Numbered from the stretch's first letter, positions 1 to 6,939 are shown. The stretch is 15,987 nucleotides of DNA from Fimenecus sp045631075 (GCA_045631075.1 JAZQUC010000118.1:1-15987), one strand, 5' to 3'. Numbers and translations are program-made. The notes: generated from the sequence alone by a model not told the origin.

Positions 1-63
1 CGTGGTGGTCGAATCCCAGCACCATTACAGAGCTTGAAAAACTAAAATTTCATATAAAACATT

Positions 64-97
64 AAGGGTAGTAACTTTTTACGGTTACTACCCTTTT
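64..97. terminator. Bidirectional terminator hairpin
   Basis: A perfect 12-bp stem (AAGGGTAGTAAC at 64-75, GTTACTACCCTT at 84-95) encloses an 8-base loop. It lies 7 bases past the stop codon of the minus-strand Na/Pi symporter gene, so it most likely ends that operon. T-rich sequence follows on both sides, so it could also stop a plus-strand transcript entering from the left edge. The 63 bases to its left hold nothing I can assign. Confidence 0.8.
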
Positions 98-104
98 GGT
101 TATT

Positions 105-1763
105 TTAATATGATTCAACAAGTTCTTCGTCGAATGATACCTTTTCTGTTGGTTTTTTGCTAACAGAAAAAGCAATATTCTTTGAATGGTCACCCACACG
201 TTCAAAGTCGATAAGAGTATTAACAAACATCATACCTGCACGAGTTTCACAATGCTCTTCGTTAAGACGACGAAGATGTGCATCCTGATACTTAACCTTA
301 AGGTTATCAGATACAGTTTCAAGTGTTTCAATATTCTTTGCTTCTTCAAATGTAATTTCTTGTTTTTCAAATGATTTAATTGATGCATCAAGAAGTTCAA
401 TAACACATTTACGCATTGTTTCAAGTTCTGCAATAGCTTCATCAGAAATTGCAAGTTTCTCATTATTTCTAACAACCATTGCTTCACTTAAGTTGACAGC
501 ATGGTCACCAATACGTTCAATATCATTTATAACATGGAAAAGACGACCGATATACTTTGCATCAGATAAATCTAAATCAAGAGCATTGATTTTAACAAGA
601 TGTCTTGTAATTCCGTGATTAAGGAAGTTGATAACTTCTTCAACAGACTCGATTTTTTCAACCTTTGACATATCATTTTTAATAAGTGCTGTTGCAGCAC
701 GGTCAAAGTTATCCTTTGCAAGATATGCCATTCTTACAACTTCTTTACCAATCTGTTCAACAGCAATTGGTGGTGTTGCAAGAAGCTTTTCGTCATAGAA
801 TTTAAATTCAAGTTTTGAATCCTCAGATTCTTTATCACGGACAAGAAGACAAGAAAGTTTGATAAGTAGATTTGCAAATGGGAAGAGAATAATTGTACTT
901 ACCACATTGAAAATAATATGTGCAGCAGAAATTTGGACAGAAGGATTATCACTTATCATTCCAAGTAATGATGTATAAGGTGTTAACATTGTAATAAGCA
1001 AGAAAATTACCGAGCCAATCACATTAAATAACAAGTGAATCATTGCTGTTCTCTTGGTATTTGTCTTTGTACCAACAGCTGAAAGAAGAGCAGTAAGACA
1101 AGTACCAATATTTTGTCCTAAAAGAACATAAATCGCAAGTTCAATTGGAACAAGACCCTGTAAAGCAAGCGCCTGTAAAATACCAACGCTGGCTGATGAA
1201 CTTTGAATAATAACAGTAACGATTATACCAATCAAGATACCCATAAGAGGATTGTTGAAGCTTGTTATCCATTCAGCAAATACTGGTGATTCTCTTAAAG
1301 GTGCCATTGAGGATGACATTGTACTCATACCCCAGAAAAGCATACCAAAACCCGCTACTATCTGTGCAACGTGTTTAATAATATCTTTTTTTACAAAAAG
1401 CATTACAAAAACACCAATAAAAAGTGCAACTGGTGCAATTGCAGTTAAGTCAAGTGCAATAAGTACGCTTGTTACAGTTGTACCAATGTTGGCACCCATA
1501 ATAACACCAACTGCCTGTGCAAGAGTCATAAGTCCTGCATTTACAAAACCAACAACCATAACAGTTGTTGCAGTTGAACTCTGAATAAGACCTGTTACAA
1601 GTGCACCAACCAAAACAGCTAATAATCTATTTTTTGTAAGAGCACCAAGAATTTTTTTCATTTTCGAGCCTGCAGCATATTCAAGTCCCTCACCCATAGC
1701 GGTAATACCATACAGGAAAAGACCGATACCAGCAAACATAGGTAAAATTTGTGAAATAGTCAT
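105..1763 (-). CDS. Na+/phosphate symporter (PNaS family) with PhoU-like C-terminal domain
   Basis: A 552-residue inner-membrane protein of the Na/Pi-cotransporter II family, expected to import phosphate with sodium. The membrane half (about 1-310) shows the inverted duplication typical of the family: QSSTATT at 61-67 with GANIGTT at 90-96, then QSSSAS at 187-192 with GQNIGT at 216-221. From about 340 to 545 it is cytosolic and helical, with the paired PhoU-type signature (IERIGDHAVN and FERVGDHSKN), usual for bacterial NptA/YjbB-like members. The length is normal. The ATG is preceded by AAGGAGT at 1771-1777, which overlaps the end of the hexosaminidase gene upstream; only 5 bases separate stop and start, so this is the last gene of the GDPD-hexosaminidase operon. 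Phosphate as substrate is inferred from the family; export or another anion is possible. Confidence 0.9.
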   Translation of the reverse strand: MTISQILPMFAGIGLFLYGITAMGEGLEYAAGSKMKKILGALTKNRLLAVLVGALVTGLIQSSTATTVMVVGFVNAGLMTLAQAVGVIMGANIGTTVTSVLIALDLTAIAPVALFIGVFVMLFVKKDIIKHVAQIVAGFGMLFWGMSTMSSSMAPLRESPVFAEWITSFNNPLMGILIGIIVTVIIQSSSASVGILQALALQGLVPIELAIYVLLGQNIGTCLTALLSAVGTKTNTKRTAMIHLLFNVIGSVIFLLITMLTPYTSLLGMISDNPSVQISAAHIIFNVVSTIILFPFANLLIKLSCLLVRDKESEDSKLEFKFYDEKLLATPPIAVEQIGKEVVRMAYLAKDNFDRAATALIKNDMSKVEKIESVEEVINFLNHGITRHLVKINALDLDLSDAKYIGRLFHVINDIERIGDHAVNLSEAMVVRNNEKLAISDEAIAELETMRKCVIELLDASIKSFEKQEITFEEAKNIETLETVSDNLKVKYQDAHLRRLNEEHCETRAGMMFVNTLIDFERVGDHSKNIAFSVSKKPTEKVSFDEELVESY

Positions 1764-1768
1764 AACAA

Positions 1769-3361
1769 TTACTCCTTATTTTCAATTTCCTTCATTTTTT
1801 CATTGTATTTATATTCAACACCACGATTACCAAGATGAAAAACTGTTTTATTTTTTATTTTAAACCAGAGTTTTTTCTCAATTCTTGAATAATTGATGTT
1901 TTTAGATTTCATATACTTTTTAAAGAAGTCAAGTCGTTTATAAAAATCTTTATAGTTCTTGAATTTATCTTCTGTCCACGAAATTTCTGCAAATGCAAAA
2001 ATCCTTGGATAAACTGAAAATTCCCAGGCGTCATAAGTATCAATCCACTCTGACCAGGACTCAAATTCAACACCCATAACATTTTTTTCGTTTATAAATC
2101 CTGATTTGACTACGTTATATTTGTAAACCTTTTTTAATGGTACTACTGCATATGAATAATCAAAATATAATGCAGGACATGTTGAAACAATAAACTTTCG
2201 TTTATTATTTTCAGTTTTAATCCATGAAGGAGTGCGTAATAACCAATAATGACCAACAATATCTGAATCAGTATTGTCACCGATGCCATCATTCCACTCG
2301 ATACTTGTTTTACCATGTTTTTTTAGCATTTCATTAACACGATTATTAAAATAAACTTGTAATTCGTTACCTTTTTTTAAACCAAGCTCTTTCATCTTTG
2401 CCTGACATACAGGACAATCTTTTTCCCATATTTTATGTCCTTTTAATGCTTCGTCGCCACCCATATGGAAATATTTATATGGGAAGAGCTCTGCAACTTC
2501 AGTTAAAAGTTTTTCAACAAAATCATATGTTGCATCCTGTCCAACACAAAGTATATCTTTTGTAATTCCATTTTCACAAAATACTTCATAGTTTCCCTTT
2601 AAACAAGAAAGTTCAGGATAAGCAGCAAGCATTGCTACAGTATGGCCCGGCAAGTCAATTTCGGGAATTATATCAATACAAAGGTTTTTTGCATAATCAA
2701 CAATCTCACGGATTTCTTCTTTTTTGTAATAGTGGAAATATTCACTTCCACCTTTTTGAACACCAGCTTTACTTAATATTTCAGCACCACCGAGAAGTTC
2801 ATACTGTCGTTTACTTGATATTTCATTAAGTAATGGAAAAACTTCACTTTCAATTCTGTACCCTTGGTCATCACTTAAATGCCAATGAAATTTATTAAGT
2901 TTAAGAAGTGCCATATTATCTAACGTCTTCTTAACAGCATCAACACCAAAGAAATGACGAGCCTCATCCATCATTCCACCACGAAAATGATATTTCGGAT
3001 AATCATATATGTATGCACAATTAAGAACAGCAACACCACTTGCCTTTTTTGATTGCATAAGCATCAATTTAAGTGTAACAGCACCGTAAAATGCACCATT
3101 TTCATCGGCTGAAGAAATTACAATACCATCTGTTGAAACTTTAAGTCTATATCCCTCTGTAGGAATTTTATCATCCTTAACAAATTTTATAAAACCTTCG
3201 TGCACATCCTTTTTTGTTTTAAGAAAATTGGAAATATACTTTCCTGCTTTCATAAATTCAGGATAGCACAAAACTTCTGTATCAGATGTTACTATATAAG
3301 TACCATCAAGGGCATCATACTTTTGTGGTTTTGGAATAATGCTATATTTAGGTAAACTCAT
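1769..3361 (-). CDS. Beta-N-acetylhexosaminidase, glycoside hydrolase family 20
   Basis: A 530-residue GH20 enzyme that removes terminal beta-linked GlcNAc or GalNAc by substrate-assisted catalysis. An N-terminal GH20b-like domain (about 5-120) is followed by the TIM barrel from about 123, with FRGGMMDEARHF (126-137), HWHLSDDQGYR (159-169), EIDLPGH (234-240) and the catalytic Asp-Glu pair in HMGGDEA (D303, E304). Trp-rich motifs near the C-terminus (WNDGIGD, ESWSEW) fit the substrate pocket. There is no signal peptide or anchor, so it should act in the cytosol on imported oligosaccharides, unlike many secreted members. Its ATG overlaps the GDPD stop codon by one base (TAATG), and GGAGGA stands upstream, suggesting translational coupling. 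Linkage preference cannot be read; chitobiose, muropeptide or mucin-derived sugars are all possible. Confidence 0.92.
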   Translation of the reverse strand: MSLPKYSIIPKPQKYDALDGTYIVTSDTEVLCYPEFMKAGKYISNFLKTKKDVHEGFIKFVKDDKIPTEGYRLKVSTDGIVISSADENGAFYGAVTLKLMLMQSKKASGVAVLNCAYIYDYPKYHFRGGMMDEARHFFGVDAVKKTLDNMALLKLNKFHWHLSDDQGYRIESEVFPLLNEISSKRQYELLGGAEILSKAGVQKGGSEYFHYYKKEEIREIVDYAKNLCIDIIPEIDLPGHTVAMLAAYPELSCLKGNYEVFCENGITKDILCVGQDATYDFVEKLLTEVAELFPYKYFHMGGDEALKGHKIWEKDCPVCQAKMKELGLKKGNELQVYFNNRVNEMLKKHGKTSIEWNDGIGDNTDSDIVGHYWLLRTPSWIKTENNKRKFIVSTCPALYFDYSYAVVPLKKVYKYNVVKSGFINEKNVMGVEFESWSEWIDTYDAWEFSVYPRIFAFAEISWTEDKFKNYKDFYKRLDFFKKYMKSKNINYSRIEKKLWFKIKNKTVFHLGNRGVEYKYNEKMKEIENKE

Positions 3362-4104
3362 TATTTAATTTCCTCCAAAACCTTAAGACAATAATCCGGA
3401 ACATCAGAAATAAGAGCATCACAACCCCATTTTGTAAATCTTACAATTTCTTCTTCTTTATTTACTGTCCACGGATTAACAGCAATACCTAAATTGTGTA
3501 AATCAATAACTTCTTTATGTGTAATAAGCTTTCTATGTGGATGTGCAGCATCAGCATTAAGCTGTTTACAATATTTTGCAACACCAAATGTCATAATTTC
3601 GTGGCCCAACTGGTCATCTTCATATAAAAGACCTGTCTTGACATTTTTATCAATTTCTTTTACAAGACGAATACATTCAGGGTCAAAGCATGAAACAATT
3701 GAATTTTCAACGATACCATATTGATGAATTGTTTCAACAACCTTTTTTACAAGGTCACAATCCTTTTTAGGTGGTTTGATTTCAATATTAATTAATTTCA
3801 TTGATTTTGTTAAATCAAGTAATTCAGGTAATGTTGGTAAGGTAACACCTTTGAAATCATCACTAAAATATGAGCCAAAATCAAAACCTTTAAGCTGACT
3901 AAGTGTCATTTCATCAACTCGACCTGTTCCATTTGAAGTATCGTCAATTGTATAATTATGACAAATTACAATATGGCCGTCCATTGATAAATGAACATCT
4001 GTTTCCAATCCGTCAGCATTAAAATCAATTGCTTTCTGGAAAGCAGGAAGAGTGTTTTGTGGTGCAACTTTATTTGCACCTCTGTGAGCTAATACAAGTG
4101 GCAT
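3361..4104 (-). CDS. Glycerophosphodiester phosphodiesterase (GDPD family)
   Basis: A 247-residue cytosolic GDPD-type TIM barrel, normal in length, expected to hydrolyse glycerophosphodiesters to sn-glycerol 3-phosphate and an alcohol. Visible active-site elements are HRG (H7, R8), ETD (E34, D36) as metal ligands, the second catalytic His at H49, and IEIKPP with E108 as the third metal ligand. Late barrel motifs NPWTVN and DALISDVPD are also present. Two usually conserved spots differ: APQNT replaces APENT, and H49 is followed by Asn instead of Asp. The core catalytic residues remain. It is the first gene of the operon; a near-perfect ribosome binding site AAGGAGGT (4111-4118) sits 6 bases before the ATG. 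The pairing with a hexosaminidase and a phosphate carrier suggests salvage of teichoic-acid-like or phospholipid head-group material (inference). Confidence 0.92.
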   Translation of the reverse strand: MPLVLAHRGANKVAPQNTLPAFQKAIDFNADGLETDVHLSMDGHIVICHNYTIDDTSNGTGRVDEMTLSQLKGFDFGSYFSDDFKGVTLPTLPELLDLTKSMKLINIEIKPPKKDCDLVKKVVETIHQYGIVENSIVSCFDPECIRLVKEIDKNVKTGLLYEDDQLGHEIMTFGVAKYCKQLNADAAHPHRKLITHKEVIDLHNLGIAVNPWTVNKEEEIVRFTKWGCDALISDVPDYCLKVLEEIK

Positions 4105-4156
4105 AAAATAACCTCCTTGGTAAAATAAGAAATAAAGTCAAATTTCTACAAGTAAT

Positions 4157-4186
4157 ATTCTACCAAAGAGGATTATATTTTGTAAA
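4157..4186 (-). promoter_or_regulatory. Sigma-A-type promoter of the GDPD-hexosaminidase-symporter operon
   Basis: Read on the minus strand, TTTACA (4186-4181) and TAGAAT (4162-4157) are separated by 18 bases, about 40 bases before the ribosome binding site of the GDPD gene. It lies directly after the spoIIR stop codon, so spoIIR read-through could also feed the operon. No terminator is seen between them. Confidence 0.6.
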
Positions 4187-4190
4187 GAAT

Positions 4191-4802
4191 TTATTTATAT
4201 TTTTTTATAAAATCTTCATAAATTTCTACAATTTTAAATTTAATTTTATATTTTTGACCATTAGTAACAATGTTGCTTTCTTCTGAATTAAGTACATCAT
4301 CTATTTTACACTCTGCATTTGCAGCAGGAAGACACATAGGTGGAAACATTACACACCACCAATTTTTACCATCGCCCTCACCTATTATAACTTTAACTGC
4401 TGTATAATATCCTGCAGGAAGTGTAACGGAATTATCATAGGTTCTTGTTTTAAAATATTCATTTTGAACTGTAATCTTTACATCATAATTGTATCCTTCA
4501 TTTTTAATGATAGACAATGCTGTTTTTTCTAATTCATCAATATATGGTTTAATCTTTTCTTCTGCTTCCTGTGCGGTAATTGAACCATCAAAAATCTCTT
4601 TTCCTTTAAGTAAAACAGCATCACGAACTTTTAATTTTAAATTTTGGTCTTCCACACTATCAGAATTAGCTATAACATGCATTCGCAACATTTTCTCTCT
4701 TATACCATCACATTGTTGAGAAAAAGCAGTTATATTTAATGTACAACATACTATCAGAGAAATAAGTATAGAAATTTCTATTCGTTTAAATATTTTGTTC
4801 AT
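4191..4802 (-). CDS. spoIIR: Stage II sporulation protein R
   Basis: A 203-residue SpoIIR homologue. In Bacillus this forespore-made, secreted signal crosses to the mother-cell side and triggers SpoIIGA to cleave pro-sigma-E. An N-terminal hydrophobic helix (about 8-28) serves as signal or anchor. It is followed by family hallmarks: LRMHVIANSDS, QNLKLKVRDAVL, LPAGYYTAVKVIIGEG and NWWCVMFPPMC. I chose the ATG at 4802 because AAGGAGTG stands just before it. An in-frame ATG at 4871 would add 23 residues, but it has no ribosome binding site and would read through the promoter. Length matches the family. It is the only gene between a terminator (4852-4883) and the next promoter, so it is probably expressed on its own during sporulation. 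Confidence 0.93.
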   Translation of the reverse strand: MNKIFKRIEISILISLIVCCTLNITAFSQQCDGIREKMLRMHVIANSDSVEDQNLKLKVRDAVLLKGKEIFDGSITAQEAEEKIKPYIDELEKTALSIIKNEGYNYDVKITVQNEYFKTRTYDNSVTLPAGYYTAVKVIIGEGDGKNWWCVMFPPMCLPAANAECKIDDVLNSEESNIVTNGQKYKIKFKIVEIYEDFIKKYK

Positions 4803-4822
4803 TTTTTCACTCCTTTTGTAAA

Positions 4823-4852
4823 GAGTGTTGACTATAAAAATTACAAATAAAC
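4823..4852 (-). promoter_or_regulatory. Candidate sigma-F promoter for spoIIR
   Basis: On the minus strand GTTTA (4852-4848), 15 bases of spacer, then GTCAACACTC (4832-4823). This fits the Bacillus sigma-F pattern GywTA / GgnrAnAnTw at most defined positions, and spoIIR is a sigma-F gene in Bacillus. The implied start leaves a very short leader before the AAGGAG. The pattern is loose, so chance is possible. Confidence 0.4.
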
Positions 4853-4883
4853 AAAAAATAACAGATACCAAATGTATCTGTTA
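4852..4883 (-). terminator. Intrinsic terminator downstream of DUF1292 / 6S RNA
   Basis: A 10-bp perfect stem (TAACAGATAC at 4859-4868 with GTATCTGTTA at 4874-4883), loop CAAAT, is followed on the minus strand by a TTTTTT-rich tail (4858-4852). It closes the minus-strand transcript coming from the DUF1292/6S region and abuts the spoIIR promoter. Confidence 0.8.
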
Positions 4884-4889
4884 AAAATA

Positions 4890-4921
4890 ACCCCACAAAG
4901 TCGGTCTATAGCGAATAATAA
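4890..4921. repeat. 32-bp direct repeat, copy B
   Basis: Identical over 32 bases to 5069-5100 (core ACAAAGTCGGTCTATAGCG), same orientation, 179 bases apart. On the minus strand this copy leads straight into the terminator. It is flanked by the 33-bp hairpin repeats rather than by the 6S hairpin. Confidence 0.9.
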
Positions 4922-4922
4922 A

Positions 4923-5011
4923 AACCTGACTTCGTCAGAACCTTGCTTCGTAAAGAACCTGACTTCGTCAGAACCTTGCTTCGTAAAGAACCTAACTTCG
5001 TCAGAACCTTG
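4923..5011. repeat. Tandem 33-bp hairpin repeat, about 2.7 copies
   Basis: Units at 4923-4955 and 4956-4988 are identical, followed by a partial third unit 4989-5011 with one change (CCTAAC for CCTGAC). Each unit has two similar halves beginning AACCT. The first half contains the palindrome CTGAC-TTC-GTCAG; the second a weaker one around CTTCG. Copies are contiguous without spacers, so it is not a CRISPR array. It lies downstream of the 6S RNA on the minus strand. Confidence 0.9.
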
Positions 5012-5068
5012 TTATTCTTCAAAAGTAAGCTTTACGATATAAAACTTATACTATAACGACATAATAAT

Positions 5069-5100
5069 ACCCCACAAAGTCGGTCTATAGCGAATAATAA
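5069..5100. repeat. 32-bp direct repeat, copy A (overlaps 6S RNA 3' end)
   Basis: Identical to 4890-4921. Its minus-strand start, ATTATTCGC, supplies the 3' strand of the 6S RNA closing stem, so the duplication includes the 3' end of that RNA. Confidence 0.9.
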
Positions 5101-5255
5101 CCTGCATATTGGCAGGTGGGTGCCCTCCGTCTACTTCTGTGCTCCCTTCGTCCGTCAAAATGACGGGAGGTCTGCTCCCCATAGAACGAGTACAGGCTCC
5201 CTTTAAAAGAGTGTTGGGTTAATATTGGCCATAGGTTATCGGGCTTCGCAGGGTT
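5085..5255 (-). ncRNA. ssrS: 6S RNA (RNA polymerase-binding regulatory RNA)
   Basis: Read on the minus strand, about 170 bases fold as a 6S RNA. Terminal hairpin: CCGTCA/TGACGG (5166-5161 with 5157-5152). Long apical arm: CTCGTTCTA (5190-5182) against TAGACGGAG (5133-5125), closed by GGGAGCC (5201-5195) against GGCACCC (5124-5118). A large internal bubble follows, about 40 bases on the 5' side. Its 3' side carries the small hairpin ACCTGC/GCAGGT (5117-5112 with 5105-5100). Closing stem: GCGAA near 5249-5245 against TTCGC at 5094-5090. GGGAGCCTGTAC and GGGCACCCACCT resemble Firmicute 6S sequences as I remember them. 6S RNA binds sigma-A holoenzyme as an open-promoter mimic. The expected 3' partner of the 5' AACCCT is absent, so the outer stem is short. 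Ends are approximate; no clear own promoter was found. Confidence 0.68.
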
Positions 5256-5266
5256 TAAAAATTTAA

Positions 5267-5563
5267 TTATTCTTCATCAAAATCAAACAATTCTGATAAT
5301 CTTTCTTCAAAAATTTTACCAATTTCATTAAATTCAGCATCATCTTCGATTGGTTCTAAATATGTTTCACCATCTTCTTCGCAAACCTTAAGAATAATAA
5401 GTTCACCATCATCGTCAATGATTTCTTCAGCGTCATCATAAACAGGAAGAAGTGCAACATACTTTGCCTTATCAGTTTCAATTCTGTCAAGCTCTTCAAA
5501 AACGTGCTCAACACCATTTTCATCAATTACTGACACAAGGTCAGGATTAAATTCTTCACTCAT
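5267..5563 (-). CDS. DUF1292 / UPF0473 family protein (YrzB-like)
   Basis: A 98-residue, strongly acidic, soluble protein of the DUF1292 family, function unknown. In Bacillus and many clostridia the family member (YrzB) is encoded near yqgF and a UPF0297 gene; neither is in this window. The motif order VIDENGVEHVFEELD ... YVALLPVYD ... ELIILKVCEEDGE ... YLEPIEDD ... FEERLSELFDFDEE is typical, and length is normal. The ATG has AAAGGAGA 7 bases upstream (5571-5577) and a good promoter at 5596-5624. The stop codon is about 12 bases before the 6S RNA 5' end, so the two could share a transcript. Confidence 0.88.
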   Translation of the reverse strand: MSEEFNPDLVSVIDENGVEHVFEELDRIETDKAKYVALLPVYDDAEEIIDDDGELIILKVCEEDGETYLEPIEDDAEFNEIGKIFEERLSELFDFDEE

Positions 5564-5595
5564 TTTATTGTCTCCTTTATGTTTTTTCTATTTGT

Positions 5596-5624
5596 ATTTT
5601 ATATCAAATCATTAATTGAGTCAA
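5596..5624 (-). promoter_or_regulatory. Sigma-A-type promoter of the DUF1292 gene
   Basis: On the minus strand TTGACT (5624-5619), a 17-base spacer, and TAAAAT (5601-5596), about 25 bases before the ribosome binding site. It sits just past the terminator of the upstream gene. Confidence 0.72.
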
Positions 5625-5637
5625 CTGTTAAATATTG

Positions 5638-5662
5638 AAAATGCCGTACATTGTGTACGGCA
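5638..5662 (-). terminator. Terminator of the beta-rich hypothetical gene
   Basis: Stem TGCCGTACA (5642-5650) with TGTACGGCA (5654-5662), loop TTG, ending 7 bases past the stop codon at 5669. On the minus strand a short TTTT (5641-5638) and an AT-rich tail follow. Confidence 0.65.
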
Positions 5663-5668
5663 ATATTA

Positions 5669-6337
5669 TCAAATAACATATACACCAGATTCTAAAACAA
5701 CAATTTCTTTTCCGCATGAACGAAGATACTTATAAACAGGTTCATCAAAAATTCTGAAATCACTGACCGAATAATCATTAAGGTTTATTTTTCTAACCTT
5801 TCTTGATTCAGGACAACAAATAAACAACTCGTTATCATATTTTGAAATTGAAACAGGACGCTGAAATGTTATTGAATCAGGTGAACCGATTCTCATACTG
5901 AATTTTTTGTGAGAAACAGAATAACTGACAACACAGTTCCTTTGTGGAACAACGCTCCAAAAATCTCTGCCATCAACAGCAACACCACATATTTCAGCTC
6001 CCTGATACATAAGGTCACTTGTCCAAACCATTTCACCTTCAGGTGAAAAAATTCCTGCTTCACCACTGTCATAAACAACAATTGAATGTTTACTTGTCAT
6101 AACATCAGCATCGCAAGAAACATAATCGCCTAACTGTTCAGCAATTTTAGCGTATTCTGAACCAAATTTATTAAGAAGATAAACACTTTTTGTTACGGGA
6201 GTATTTTGCATTCTTTTAATATCATATCCGTAAAAATTAACCTTGACAGAGCCATTTTCAAGAACAGATTTTTGAGTATAAATAACACCATTTGAGAATG
6301 CGATAATATCGTAAACTGAATCAACAATTTTATGCAT
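5669..6337 (-). CDS. Hypothetical beta-strand-rich protein (propeller-like)
   Basis: A 222-residue protein I do not recognise. It has no signal peptide or membrane span and looks like alternating short beta strands. Repeated turns of the type GVIYTQ, SIVVYDSGEAGIFSPEGEMVW, GRDFWSVVP, NELFICCPESRKVRKINL and KEIVVLESGVYVI suggest a partial beta-propeller or NHL/WD-like fold with about four blades, which is fewer than a full propeller. The ATG at 6337 has only a weak GGTGA before it. It ends in its own terminator (5638-5662). The 57-aa gene upstream runs the same way with 66 AT-rich bases between, so the two may be cotranscribed. No function should be assigned. Confidence 0.72.
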   Translation of the reverse strand: MHKIVDSVYDIIAFSNGVIYTQKSVLENGSVKVNFYGYDIKRMQNTPVTKSVYLLNKFGSEYAKIAEQLGDYVSCDADVMTSKHSIVVYDSGEAGIFSPEGEMVWTSDLMYQGAEICGVAVDGRDFWSVVPQRNCVVSYSVSHKKFSMRIGSPDSITFQRPVSISKYDNELFICCPESRKVRKINLNDYSVSDFRIFDEPVYKYLRSCGKEIVVLESGVYVI

Positions 6338-6403
6338 AATTTCACCGACAAATATATATTAAAATAAGTTTAAAGTTTTATTTTGATATATTATACATAA
6401 AAA

Positions 6404-6577
6404 TTATTCTTCGGTCAATACTCTTAATTTGTTTTTGCATCCGTCTTCACTTTTCATACACTTGGTATTGGTGCATATTACAGTTCTTTTACCATCAGGC
6501 GTAATTATTTCTTCTAAAATGATATTTTTTTCCAAATAAGTGCAGTATTGTTCATATGTCATTTTTGTTTCACACAT
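6404..6577 (-). CDS. Small cysteine-bearing protein, 57 aa
   Basis: A short gene with an excellent ribosome binding site: GGAGGA at 6583-6588, five bases before ATG 6577. The 57-residue product begins MCETKMTYEQYC and ends NKLRVLTEE. Cysteines are at 2, 12, 35, 40 and 47; the last three sit in a compact CTNTKC ... GC segment that could bind zinc or an iron-sulfur cluster (inference). There is no membrane segment. It is divergent from bofA, with about 98 bases between the two starts. No family is recognised. The ribosome binding site, the uninterrupted frame and the amino-acid composition support a real gene. Confidence 0.65.
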   Translation of the reverse strand: MCETKMTYEQYCTYLEKNIILEEIITPDGKRTVICTNTKCMKSEDGCKNKLRVLTEE

Positions 6578-6675
6578 AATATTCCTCCATAAACATAATC
6601 ATAGAATTATATTCTTATAAGTAATATTTTAAGCTGAAAAATAATAAAAATTATATAAGATAAGGAGGAAATAAA

Positions 6676-6939
6676 ATGCAATCTGCAAAAATATTTTTAG
6701 GAATTATATTCGCAATATATACGATAATAATTTTAATAACAATGTATCGGTCAAAACGATTTTTTACAGCATTATTTTTGAATATTCTTCAAGGCGTTTG
6801 CGGGCTTTTTTCCGTTAATCTTTTAGGTCAATACATAGCAATTCACATTCCTGTCAATGGTTGGACAATCGGCGTGTCATCAGTCGGTGGATTATCGGGA
6901 GTTATAATGATGCTGTTGTGTGATGGAGTTGTGGTGTAA
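6676..6939 (+). CDS. bofA: Pro-sigma-K processing inhibitor BofA family protein
   Basis: An 87-residue integral membrane protein with hydrophobic segments at about 4-24, 30-50 and 63-86. The second half carries the BofA signature, NLLGQYIAIHIPVNGWTIG then a glycine-rich GGLSGVIMMLL, and length equals that of Bacillus BofA. In Bacillus, BofA holds the SpoIVFB protease inactive in the mother-cell-derived forespore membrane and so delays sigma-K maturation. Many clostridia keep BofA-like proteins without a clear SpoIVFB, so its partner here is unknown. AAGGAGG (6662-6668) stands 7 bases before the ATG. It is a single gene, and its transcript probably runs to the hairpin at 7257-7279. Recognition rests mainly on the C-terminal motif. 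Confidence 0.8.
   Translation: MQSAKIFLGIIFAIYTIIILITMYRSKRFFTALFLNILQGVCGLFSVNLLGQYIAIHIPVNGWTIGVSSVGGLSGVIMMLLCDGVVV

Noticed and set aside
1..30. Possible tRNA 3' end (GGTCGAATCCC resembles a T-arm)
   Set aside because: The flanking five-base stems do not pair, no CCA lies at the right distance, and position 54 would be G. It stays unassigned.
1..65. Possible 3' end of a plus-strand gene running in from the left
   Set aside because: All three frames close by base 65 and none gives recognisable protein sequence, so a call is not supported.
1252..1584. 110-residue plus-strand frame opposite the Na/Pi symporter
   Set aside because: It is antisense to a well-supported gene and has no ribosome binding site; the composition is a reflection of the real frame.
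4803..4871. Longer start for spoIIR at 4871 (226 residues)
   Set aside because: No ribosome binding site there, a strong one before 4802, and the extension would cover the terminator edge and promoter region.
4923..5011. CRISPR array
   Set aside because: The 33-bp units are contiguous with no spacers, and no cas genes are present.
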